Shown: piece by piece, positions 13,007 through 24,553 of the stretch
How positions within the stretch are numbered: position 1 is the stretch's first letter
Layout: each line of letters starts with the position of its first letter
Assembly: GCA_037389465.1 (NCBI GenBank)
Contig: JAZARR010000059.1
Coordinates: 7,339,001-7,403,000, forward strand
Source of the DNA: Baylisascaris procyonis
Taxonomy: Eukaryota; Nematoda; Chromadorea; Rhabditida; Ascarididae
DNA length: 64,000 bases
Direction: 5' to 3'
Notes under the pieces: model-generated
What the model was told of the DNA's origin: nothing
Database searches by the model: none
The model's input: only the letters and a program-made list of their open reading frames with translations
Position numbers and translations under genes: made by a program

Positions 13007-16000
13007 GTGGAGAGTACAGCAGATAATTTGAAAGTGATTTATGTCAAATATTATCTGCAGAAATCATTTTAATCAGCCATCGTTCCTAAAGGTTGTAAAC
13101 TTCTAAGGAATAAAAACTTAGTACCTCCTTGCAGCACGCAGCTTTTACAATTATCCACAAAATTTACGCTGAAATCTCCGTTCTTTACTCAAAACGAACA
13201 AAAGAATTGAGCTAAACTCGCAGATCCTATGATGCAATATCGTCGAGTGTTGCGGATCGACATTGGTTGCAAAACAAACGACACAAAGAATGAAATAAAT
13301 TGAATGGCAGCATACAGTAAAAGCAAAGAACGAATGTGACTCGAGCAAGCTTGCATTTGTAAACATTACAAATCAAAACAGTAGTTCTCACACACCTTTC
13401 AAAAGTATTGCAGCAAAATCCGCTGCTTTTCCCACGTATCCTAACTATGTTTATTGAAAATTATGGGTAGCAACAAACGACGTGAGAGACAGAGAGAACT
13501 TGAGAAAATAGAAATGGATCGCTGGAGCCATCCGGAAAGTGTGGGATTGTTGTCCTCAGTCTCCTGTCTAAAGTACAGCAGAATGCTACTGGCAGACTTC
13601 TGCGCCGTGTATCATCCGTTCGAGTCACCCGGATTCCAAGTCTCAAGGTTACTGCTGGTGGTGCATCCCAGCCACCCAATCAGCTGTTTTAGTCAGGTCC
13701 CAACGATGCTATTGGCGGTGCAGCGCCGCCCCAATCTAACCTGTCTTTAAGCGTTACCGCACCATCAAGTATCGGTACCCTTAAGCGTAACTCGCCGTTA
13801 ATTCAATCATTTTTTTTTTCCAATGCAGTCATCAACGCTGCACTTTTGACCGTCTCGAATCGAGCAACTGTGCAAGCGATAACTGCTTCTGTAACGGTGA
13901 AATCAAAATTGAGTTCTTCGAACAGCATTTCAACTCCCATCGTGTGTTGTTCCGTCTGATCTGCGCATTCAACTTACTTCATTTTCCAAATTGTCACGTA
14001 TTAGGTTTGCAATCTCAAATAACGCATTGCAGCGCAATCTATGTAATAAAAAAAAACCGTCTGAAAACCGGCTAAAATATTCCGAATATTCTCCAAACCA
14101 ATATGATAATAATATCAGCATAACTCGAGGATTTAAACAATCGTTCATTATAAAATCAAGTTCAATGAGTTTTATAGTCGAGCTTTTTTCAGCTTATGCT
14201 CTTAATAATCCAACTTTATAACACACTTCTACACCTTATTAACACTGCTGTTATGATCCATACTGTTTTATATATGCTGTGTTATGGTTCATATTTTTTG
14301 TACGACATGTGCTTTTCGATCACATTCATAAACTCCTCCTTCGCATCTTTGAAATCGGTTCAAGTTCAAATACTGCATTACAAGAATGAACTACCATCAA
14401 GTTATCATCGTCTGTTATCTTAGGACAATAGCTGGGTGAGAGCGCTGCAGCCTAAACAAAGTAAAATATCATCGAATTTACTGCCGTGAGTTTTTTAAAT
14501 CACTGGCTAAATTTAAACCATTCCCACAATAACCCGAAATTAAGCTTTTCATATGCATATCCAATCCGCCTTGTGCCATGGAGGCTCCGAAGTGCTCTCA
14601 TTTTTGCGATTAATTCACCAATCCAAAGATAGACATTAAAATAACAGTGAGCTTTCCAGTCAGGCGAAGCCCTCCTGTTATTGAGTAGTCGACTGTTCTT
14701 GATACATTGTCTGAACGGCACAAAGACTGAAGGTGCAAGGAAGTGCTCGTAATGAACGACAGGTGAGAGACTACTGAAAAAGGGACTCGTAATAGCTCTT
14801 GGAGAGAAGCAGAAGACATGATGTTCATTGCTATTACTGTTATGATAACAATAAAGACAAACAACTGCTAGAGAAAAGCTACTTCGAATAAACCTGCCCA
14901 CTTCAGAGGTGTGATGTAAGCCATTGCATCGTGTCACTATTAGATAAAATTGAAAAACACACGAAAACATGTTCCAAAACGTACCACTAGGAAGGCATCA
15001 GAAGAATGCTAAATTCATCAATTAGAACGGAGCCCTTTTCTTCCTCACGACCAACGTACTTCGAGTGCGTTTTGAAATCTCCAACCCGAAATAGTGCAAG
15101 ATGCGACTCATCTGAATGTCACCGTTTCATTTCAACGTCAATTTCATTTCAGATGAATTCTAGATTGCAAACCAAACTCTTCTACATCGGCGTGAAAAAT
15201 GATGCGAGAACAAAATAATTCTTAAACCTCCACAATGTTCGCTAGCTATGGCTATAAACTTTTTGGAAAAAAAAAACAGGCCCTCTTTTTCATACAGAAC
15301 GAGTGCTTTTAACCGGCAGGGACTTTTACAGTCTACTGGTCGGTGGTAATGAAACATGGAAAGTTCATACCGTCCACTTCTCATTTTTTTACCTCAAGAA
15401 CAGATAGCTTGAGGGTGTACCTTTCAATGCGCCGACAAGCTATCTTTCGAACCTTCACATGAAAGCATCTGCGAATCTCCGTCTCTAATTATCAAACAGC
15501 GTCGTTATGCAATAACGTCTGAGCACTCTATGTTGACTCATGGCAACTACAATCAACTGTTTCAACTTAACCGCAACCTTTTTGGTTTTTCAAAAAACGT
15601 ACACATAACCGTTGACATCGGTGGAGTTCAAAGGCAACCATGAAATCGAAAAGAACAAGATATTTTAAGTTATGACCAACTTCGTATCATAATAAGCCCG
15701 TTCAACTGTGTAGGGACACTACAACTCAACGCCTTCCCTTACCATGTCCGACGTGCTCTTCAATTGCTTCACACCCTACTGACCTACACGGAAACGAGCA
15801 AAAAAAATTCCAAACATACGATGTTACTGCTCAACAACACATACGACAACCATCATCACAGTGGAAAAATTATTAACAGTAATCGAATCACGCATTCACT
15901 TATCTTTATTGAAAATTAACTTTTCAGCACAAATAAATACATATTTCAGAGAAGATTCCACTAACGAATACAATTTTATGGTTTCAGTTTCCTTATTCTG

Positions 16001-19000
16001 CTTTGTCTCCCTAGTCCAATTCAGCAGTCGTTCGTATTACACTTTCAGTCCCCAACTGTCTCATTTCGATCTTCCCTCTACCCTATTCTCTCACCTGTTA
16101 GTTCATTAATTTGCAATGATATTCTTGCAGAAAGCATACCTGATGAGAGCGGATCCACTGATAAAGTATGAGCTCCCTTTGATTGTCATCGCGCACAAAA
16201 CGTTCTAACTTACGTTGTAGCAACGCTAACGATGTGTGCGCTCTAAAAGCAAAGAAAATGTGAGCATCTCACCAATAAATGTATTATCCACGTAACCGAT
16301 AGGAAAGAAGATGCGCAAAAGGTAAAATAGTACATCCTTTTGAGACTATATATGTCATTTTATTTACCATTCATATTACATGACCCTCTCAGATCTTTGT
16401 TCCAATAAATTATTGAAGCAACTACCCAAGTTCAACACCTTATGGAAGTGAATCAATCATAATTTAGCTGCCTTCATCTGTCCTCTTTCTATCCAACTGC
16501 TCTTATTCCTTACCAATATGTGGAGACACATTTACCTAACTGATCAAATGGTTGCATGCTTACTCTAGCTTATATTACACCACTTGAGATAAACGAGTAA
16601 AAGCTACAATTTGAAAGAAAAGATTGATACGTAGGATGCCGATGGAAAAACAGAAACCTGGGCACTCGTTGCTGCCGCCCACTGGAGGCGTGGGGATCGT
16701 GGGAGTCGTTAACGTGAACATCCGATGGGTCAACCCAATCGGATTGCTCATCATCCGCTTCTCGGCCATCTGAAGAGTACGTCTCTGACGACGACAGTTC
16801 ACTCGTTGAATAAACTCCGTCCCAGTCCATCGACTTCTTGCCTTCAAACAGAGATCTTAAAAATGATAAAACATTACCAAACAAGCTAAACTTATGCTTC
16901 AGGATGGCCTAATTTAAACTGCATTGAAGGTGATGCAAAGAATTATGATGGTATAAAATGCGCTTCCAGATGGCCTATAAGACGGAATTTTTCAATCGAA
17001 TAAACCATCCAGAATGAGCATAAACCGAAGGAGGATCAGGATCATCCTCGGTGCGGATGCGCCTGCACGCTGCAGATTCACTCTCCCTTATGTGCATAGA
17101 GGGAGCTATATAAAAAGTAGCCTTGTGATATGTTTCATAAAAAATTGAAGTCATAAATATCAGTGCAGAATCCAAAGATGGCCTTAAATAACGTTAACGA
17201 TGCAAAAACAGTGCATCGTCATGTGTTTACAGAGAAAAAAGTGACCCTCGCTAGAAACGATTTTCACAAAGAAGAAAACAAGACTCTGAAAACGTATATA
17301 CTAACATTCAAAATTTGTTCTTTTCAAGCTGGTCAAAGGTGGCACTGAATCTACTCCTCTGTTTGGAATCCCTCTTCCTTACGCAAACGATTAGTTTACA
17401 GAAGGCCGTTAACTGTTTACAGTTTTCAAGCGCAGTACATCCGGAACAACACGCCTCGTTATTGATAGTAGGATTAATGGAGTAGCCTGAGCCTCGACGA
17501 TAACGCCCTGCCAATTACTCAAGGATCCATAATCGAAACCTTTCCTCAGGCTCTATCTAGGATGCTCTATCCCAGTCACTTCTCGGGATGTGGAAGCGCC
17601 GGCATATAGTCTCACAGATCTCTCATCTCAATCTCCTTCCACGACCTAACCAAATTATGTTGGTTCAGGGCAAAAGTTAGAGTGATAGTGTGGCAATAAT
17701 ACAGTTAAGCGGATTTCAGACGAGAAAATGTCGGCAAGGCCACGGTCTCTACATTAATCGAAGACAAGTTATCTAGCTTATTTAAATCTCTCTGCACTTC
17801 TGCTGCATAGCACCAACGGTACGGTACCTCTGCCACGAGGTGTCCTCTCCACAAGCAGTTGCGACATATGTCATATGTGCTGCGCATGCCTGTGTCTTGT
17901 AGTATTGGTTTTATCCATAACCGTGCTACAGAACATTTCCGCCATAAAAAGTTGAGCGGTAAGTTAGCTGCTCAAACCAAAAACCACATATTTGGTGATG
18001 TGTTGCCTCCTATCATTAGGCACAGAAAAGACAGTATTATTCTTAGCGTAAAATAAGGAAAACGCAAGCCTTTGTCGTATGTAACCTCTATCCCTTAGAG
18101 AACATCAGTCGAGGATTTGTGCATGCATTACGCTTACCGTTTCAAAGGAAAAACAGTGAAGCCACGACGCAGCAAATTCTCTTAGTCTTGCTGGAAAAAG
18201 CAATTTCGAAGCTTTGATTGATCGTTTCAACGGTCATTTATTTTCTGCGACAGAAAGACGCAAAATTCATCTCAAGAATGGAAACATTCACCAAATACTG
18301 CGATTCTAAAGTGCAGACTTCTGAAATAATCTCATAATACGATGAAATGGAGAGTGAGTGTGGCACAGTGGAACGGATGAAGAAACAGGGGATGACAGAA
18401 ACTGATTTCTATACGTGACCGGCAAAGAAAAGCGCTGTCGAATGCTCACGTGGAGAGTGAAAAATTAACAGAAGTCTGCAGTACGGGGAATAGCCATGCT
18501 CTGCGCACATCTTTACCGGTAGCTTTCCGATAGAATCCTTTTCGTCTCCCTTCCTAAGATCCCTATATTTTATGTTGGCCATAGCTGACATCAGATCATT
18601 GCAAAAAGAAATCTTTTTATCTTTTTTTGACACTAGGCTAATTGCACCATGCCGTTGTAAATGCTCCGAAGTAAGTATCAATGCCTACTCGTCACTTCTT
18701 TTTCATATATACCTAGTAAAAATATTTCTCGAGAATCGGTAAATACATGAAAAACGGAAAGACCATAAGTATATAAAACGCACAGCTCACTTTGCACTGT
18801 TCATGTGACAGTTCGTACCTGCGAAACGTGACTGCTTCATGGACATGCCTCCTAGTAAAGGCTTATGCATGTGGGAAGCGAATATTTCCCATGAGCCTAC
18901 GAGGTCACCGCTGTTATCGTTAAACAATAGGAATGTTGGTGTGATGCCATTAATCCGAATAAGTATCTTGATCCTCAATTGCTGCTTTATTTTACGTAAG

Positions 19001-19317
19001 TGTGCTAAATTTGATTCATGCCAGATTCAGACAAATTTCGATTCACTCAAAAGCAGTGTAACTAGCATACCGTTAGCTATAGGTGAGCTCGATAACGGAG
19101 CAGTAGAGGGTACATCCACATCCATGTAATCGGCCGGTCCACGTCTCGAAGTTCGCTTTCTTCTTCGGCGGCTCCGACTAAGCGAAAATGTGCCGTTCTC
19201 TGTCTGGCTATCTGACTCGATAGTAACCGAAGCGACCTGCTTTACAACGGCGTGTTCAATCTCACTGTCGTCGTCGGTACGCATCGACAGATTAACTTCA
19301 GCGCTCGACAATCTTTG
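8196..19317 (-). CDS. Unassigned multi-pass membrane protein with Ser/acid-rich N-terminal region
   Basis: Minus-strand exons: 19071-19317, 18517-18632, 16658-16855, 14619-14773, 12213-12469, possibly 10355-10422, 9142-9376, 8672-8980, 8196-8367. The junctions 19071/18632, 9142/8980 and 8672/8367 agree in phase, as do the less certain 12213/10422 and 10355/9376. Phase mismatches show that at least one exon is missing before 16855, 14773 and 12469. The early exons are disordered, with an Arg-rich block (SRSRRRRKRTSRRG) and a Ser/Asp/Glu-rich block (STSELSSSETYSSD). The 14.7- and 12.4-kb exons carry hydrophobic segments (LTVILMSIFGL; WGPSFFYSLALLISQVLF), as does the 8.9-kb exon (KWLYILLGIGLTDFLLAVW). 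The last exons are folded-looking (SFARMLSTHFISDELLLNSL). Start and stop were not found. It could be two genes; I do not recognise the family. Confidence 0.6.
8672..8980 (-). other. Well-supported exon of the unassigned membrane protein
   Basis: It is bounded by a consensus acceptor TTTCCAG and donor GAG|GTAAGT, is 309 bp (exactly 103 codons), and is open in one frame. It encodes a soluble start (IRIFPIAVHPQSFHEK), one strong hydrophobic segment and a basic tail (FEDLRMRPRRLVVAGRKEEF). The upstream exon 9142-9376 ends in phase 0 (donor GTACGC) and the downstream exon 8196-8367 starts in phase 0 (acceptor TTTGCAG), so the three join without frameshift. Confidence 0.75.
12213..12469 (-). other. 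Likely transmembrane exon of the unassigned gene
   Basis: The acceptor is CATTTGCAG and the donor is GTC|GTGAGT. The 85-codon open frame has two hydrophobic stretches flanking a polar one (VELVVRLWGPSFFYSLALL region and TLQLVAIVVNIVERTFFL). It fits the minus-strand gene by orientation and membrane character, but the exon that would precede it was not located. Confidence 0.5.
12974..13003. repeat. TA dinucleotide run
   Basis: About 15 TA units in an intron of the unassigned minus-strand gene. Confidence 0.9.
18517..18632 (-). other. Exon of the unassigned gene, in phase with 19071-19317
   Basis: The acceptor is TTAGCCTAG and the donor CCG|GTAAAG. The two leading bases complete the codon left open by the exon at 19071-19317. 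It encodes a lysine-rich segment, including KKDKKISFCNDLMSAMANIK and YRDLRKGDEKDS. Confidence 0.6.
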
Positions 19318-22300
19318 CTAAAAACAGATATCGCTGGTACAATAAATCGTTTCACCTCTATAAGCCCCGAAAATTAAAGCGCACGCATTTTTCAATACGA
19401 GGTGAGCTTGTGGAGTTTATGACTTTGAAAAACGAAGTTGTCTTGCAAAAAGCTGTGAATCATCATGAAGCTGCAGGCATCGTTTAAAATGTTATGGACC
19501 TCGTATATAACAGCAATAACATATTAAAATATGGGATCTATTTAGTGGAGTAAGCACTTGCCACCATCGGTATGCCCATCCCACCCGCCCTCCTCCCTTC
19601 TCCCATTTGGGAGTGATAGTGGTGAGTAGAAAGCATCTCAATTTCACCTGCGAACCACAACAAAGTCGAAAAAATTAAACGAGAAAGAAAAAAATTTGTG
19701 GAACAAAGAAAAGCTTTTCCATCCAATGACCCCTCTGCCCCTCCACTGTTGTCAAGTCAAATCTCAAACGCGTCCGTATATTGGGAGATGTAAGCTCACT
19801 GCTGTTGCTCATAGTCGAGAAAGCGTAAACTGGTTGCAAACGCGCACACTAAAAAGAGAGCCATATTATCAATGCACCGACCGTAAAGTCGGTATGATGT
19901 TATATGTACATGCTGCCAACGGACGAGCGAACTCGAATTCTTATCGAAGAGATAAAACATGGTCAGAAAAAGAGTAAGAGAGAAGACGAGCAAACGATAC
20001 GATCGAGCTACGCATATGGGATATGCGATGAGCAAAACTGCTACCCACTGAAAATGCCACTAAGAACAGTTTCCTATGTGCTCCCATTATAGCACTTTGT
20101 TATCTCATCTTTCTGCGAGCACTTATTTTTCACCTTTTCACGTATAACCTTTTGCAAATGAAATTCCTTTTTAAACTAACGTATGGAATAAGCCACTGGC
20201 CGTTGTACTCAGATGGCTAACAGTATTGCTGATCACGATCACGTATAAGGCACGACCTACTATTTGGAACGAACGAAATGAAGCATGCAAAAACGTAAAG
20301 ACTGACAAATATGGAAGGAAAAAAGAGGAGAATATGGTATGTATTGTGCAAGAGAGAACAGTAGCCTCATTCACTGGTCGTATAGGTAGGTGAACACCTA
20401 GTTTTCTGCAGCAACATTATATTGATGCGTTGCTGCAAGACAATTTTCAGCGGGAAGGGAACGTGAAGTTGAATCCTTGCTGAAGCTGAGATTTCAATGA
20501 AACAGTAGGCAGGAAGGACATACCTGGAATAGAAGCAGTTTAGCTGAGAAGAGCTGGATCAAAGGATCGTGAAGCAGTTCCATGCAATTATATGCAAAAA
20601 AGTTCGCCCCACCACAAAGTTTCTTTCGTAAAAATCATATCGTGAAAGAGTATAAATCGATTCCAATGATCCCACTGCAACGATTACTAATCATTGAAGC
20701 CTAAGCGATACTTCGCAAAAAACGAAACCGCAACGATACGAATCAACGTTTTGAACCTGTCTGTAACCTAAGCTGTTTTGACTATTGTTCTTAGTTTCGG
20801 CCACCATATCCCAACAAGAACATTTAAAATGTAAAAAAAGATTGAGGTTTCAATCTAGAAACCTCAGGGTGAAGGCGAATGTCGTGTGATCTTGTGCTGA
20901 CTCAAGGAACTATTAACTATTCTTCCAACAGCCCCTTTGCTGACCTATCTGTGCTCAGTATCTGTACCCGTTTTTTACTGCTTTCAGTAAAAAACGGAAG
21001 CTTAAGACAGACTTCCTAACTGTGAAGAGTGATTTTATTACAACATCCTCGAAGCGTCTCGTCCCTCTTTATCTCCACCTTATTGTAGGCATTGTACTTG
21101 AAGAGCTAAATGCTCTCTGGCCTCACCTAAGTACGCCATACTGTTAAATATATGCAGCCAATCGTCTTGTTTGCGTGCTTTTATTCAAGTGTGCACTTCT
21201 GCAAGCCTCTTACGTTTTTTGAAATTGGGATAATTTGTTGTTGTTTAATGGTACAAACACCTACTTTTTGTCAAAAATTGAGTACCGTCACACTACGTGA
21301 ACTGAGATATCTGCCAACTAGTACATGCCAACGAAATAATGACTTGCTGAGTGCCTCTCATAGACCACCAGCACAAGTTCCCTTACACTGAGACGCACCG
21401 ATGCACTAAGGAAGCGCTCCAACCGCAAACACCTATACTGCAAAACACCGCTGAGTACATCAGTAGCAATCAAACCCGCTTTCGATGACGCATACGTCAA
21501 CAATTTTTATTGCGTCAAAATTAACTTCATCTGCATCAAACAAATGAGGAAGCGCCTCAGAAGCTGACATAACATAAACAAACGTCACCCAAGTTATCTC
21601 TCTCGTTTAACATTGACAGGCCAACCGATTACCCAAGTATGCAAGAAATAATGACAGTATACCAGCAATACATTTTATTATACAACCAACCGGTAAGAGA
21701 AATCCTCAAAAAGATAAATGAGAAGCTGCAAATTTGAAAAATATAGGTAAAACATCTTTTACTATACTAACAATAAAATACTTCACAGCAGGTTACTTCT
21801 CCCGTCATAACGACGAGAACCCCGAAACGACAGCGACATTAAGATACAGCAAGTTGCCTTGACCTATTAGGATTTTCCTAAAAGACGCTGCGCTTATGGC
21901 TGCTTTACTTCCTATTTTGAGCACCTCTGCTTTTGGGTTTGGGTCTTCTTTCCATAAAAATACTCTTTCTGCAAGCTTCCATGAAATGAAATTTATGTCC
22001 GTTTTCATGAAAACGGTTTGTTTGATATATTCAAGGCAATCTGCATTCGTCTATAACATGTGGGCTGATTGCGAAGCATGCATTAGGGCAGCCAAAGACA
22101 TTTCGACCTTTTTTCTGAGGTTTCAAACGCATAGCACAATATTTATTCGCATAATAGCAATGTCATACGAGAAAGAGTCTTGAAGATTCAATGAGGGCAC
22201 CTGTGCAGGTAAAAAAAATTATATTGCAAAGCGGAACATAACAAACGGCGCAATTCAGTGCATTCTTCACCGCGAAAATAGACGTGTTCTTGCTATCGTC

Positions 22301-24439
22301 GAATTCGAAAACTTTCGATGTAGATAGTTGCAGCACAAAAGCGAACATCACTGAAGAATGGCCTGCTAGTTTTCGGGAGAACCTTCGTCTGGAAGCAGTG
22401 TGGACAAGAAGGCCACCGTGAAGTGATGCGAGAGAGGCGATGCGTCCTGAAGGGAGATGGGGGGAGGAGGGAAGCCTGGAGGATTGTCCCTGATTAGAGG
22501 TTGTGTGCAGTCCATGTCAGCGAACAAAGTTCTCATAGCACAGTATTTTCCAAAGTGGCTGAGGTATGCCCCCTGCCGAAAACATGTTCAGTATTTAGCG
22601 TCTTCTTCTCTGGTTTTATGCGTTTCACTGGGGACAGATGCGACTGGCGTCCCAACCCTTAACTGGGGGAGGGCTGATTTGGGGCTCATAAAAAGAGATG
22701 CTATTGCGAGGATATGAAATGAAATGTCGTGCAAGCGTCGTGAGTTCCTAATCAAACACCCTGGCAATTCTGCATACGCGAGGCGCCCGTGAAGACGTCA
22801 TGCGTTTGCGTGTGTATGTGTGTGCCTGTCTGCCGGCTTGTCTGTCCGATAGTTTCAACTCCGATATAACTCAGCTATAATCTAGACCATAGAAGATTCT
22901 TCCATTCTAGCTTTCAGGTTGGCACATCAAGTTTGAAGGTAATCAGAAATACTCTAATGTCCTTCGAAATTCGCCATGGGAAGGCGCTTGAAACCATCGA
23001 GCCCACAAAAGAAAAAATTTTTATAGAAGCATTGTATAAGCGGTTGGTTTGCAATTTGCGTGAGAAGTTGCTTGATAAGGAGTGCAGATTAATGATTTGG
23101 AAGTCTTGTCATTTAATGTCAAAAATTGTACCTCTTTGAAGAAAGCCGAACCAAAAAATTCAGTCCAAAGCGTTCATTAAATTACAATGAGCTTTCTGGT
23201 CACCTTTCGTTGGACGTCAAGATGAGCCTGACATCAGATGATGACAGCTCCTGTCTTCGTTTCCAACGGGCTCTTCACGCGCTCTCTCTCTCCATCAACA
23301 ACAAAAAAAAAAAAAAAAAACCGACTACGTCATTACCATTCAGTACAAGGGAAGTTTGCACAGCCAATAACTGTTCGGTATCGCTGCTATAGCGTTTAGC
23401 TTGCGATAGCTTATATACAACAATTCGAGTCTGACTGGTCGGTCGTCGTTTCTTTCTATACACCGAAAAAGTTTTGCTGGAAACCGCAGGTGAAACCACT
23501 TCATGTGCAAAAGGAAATCACTGCACATTCTCGGCTTTCAAAGTCCTCTTTATTCAACAGAATCGTCTTCATTACAAGAAGGTCAATTATTCCAGCAACC
23601 GTTGAAGCCTTTTGTATCTATTTCCAAGGGTATCGTTATTGCTAGGGCACTATAAGGTATTTGCAAGCAATTAAGAAATAGATGCTTCGGATTCAAGAAA
23701 GCTTCTCTCGTTTGAGAAGTAATAATTTATTTGCTCATGAACATTCAACAGATAACTAAATTCAGCAATGAGTCGTAACTTCCCTCTTCCATCGTCGAGA
23801 AGGTTTGTGAAATCTGCAAACAAAACGTAGCAAGAATAAAAATTAAGATTATCGCCTCTTATATCCCTCATTGTGCCTATTATCACTTTAGAAGATTCCG
23901 ACGCTCTTCAATTGCTTTCTTCTTGCGGAATATCCCCGCTCATTCCCACAGCTCATTTCTGCAACGCATTTAATGATGATTCGATTTGATTCTTTCCATT
24001 TTATCGCCTCGGTTTTTGCAACAGTTTTGATGCTATTAGTGTAGTAGGATCGAAGGAGGTGTTTTGAAGTTCGTTTGCAGATGCACATAGCTCCATAACA
24101 ATTTCCTTTCTAAATGCCCTCAGCATTCGCTTCAAGGATAGTTGTGTCAGCTTTTCCATTTCGAATTAGTACTTCACCTCAATCGTACTGCAAACGACCT
24201 CTCATCCGAGCTTATGATCCTTCAAAACATATATGTAAAAATGTTTTTGAAGTAGAAGCTGATCGTTAAGGCGAGGGACGAGGAAAGGCAAATGAAACAA
24301 CATTTCTTAGTGAGCGTTGGCATACAACTAAGCATATGGCAGAGCACGTGAAGTGTTGTAGAAATGACCAAGCAAGAACAAGGGAATATATACAAAATGA
24401 ATGGAAAGTGTCAATAAAACTAGCCTCGGCACCCAGCCG
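19318..24439. other. Region with no gene I can support
   Basis: It probably contains upstream exons or the promoter of the minus-strand gene ending at 19317. I see a perfect 13-bp hairpin at 20968-20997, a GT-rich tract near 22800-22850 and an 18-base A run at 23303-23320. The open frames here are short, occur on both strands and lack paired splice signals. Confidence 0.5.
20968..20997. repeat. Perfect 13-bp inverted repeat with 4-base loop
   Basis: CCGTTTTTTACTG, loop CTTT, CAGTAAAAAACGG. No gene was assigned nearby. The stem could be a transposon scar or a structured transcript; the sequence alone does not decide. Confidence 0.8.
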
Positions 24440-24445
24440 ATTTAT
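24440..24445 (-). terminator. Polyadenylation signal of the potassium channel gene
   Basis: AATAAA on the minus strand (TTTATT on plus), about 110 bases beyond the TGA at 24554-24556. It supports reading that TGA as the true stop. Confidence 0.65.
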
Positions 24446-24553
24446 TCAGAAGGATCGCCAAAGTGGCTATGTTGAGAGTGCGGAAAAGGCCAAACGATGT
24501 GCGCAAATGTAAACAAGAACCTGAATAGCATCTGTCGCGAACACGTCTGCACA

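Noticed and set aside
16975..17175. Minus-strand frame (RIRTEDDPDPPSVYAHSGW) as the missing exon of the membrane protein gene
   Set aside because: Its possible splice sites give the wrong phase, or a stop codon when joined to the exon at 16855.
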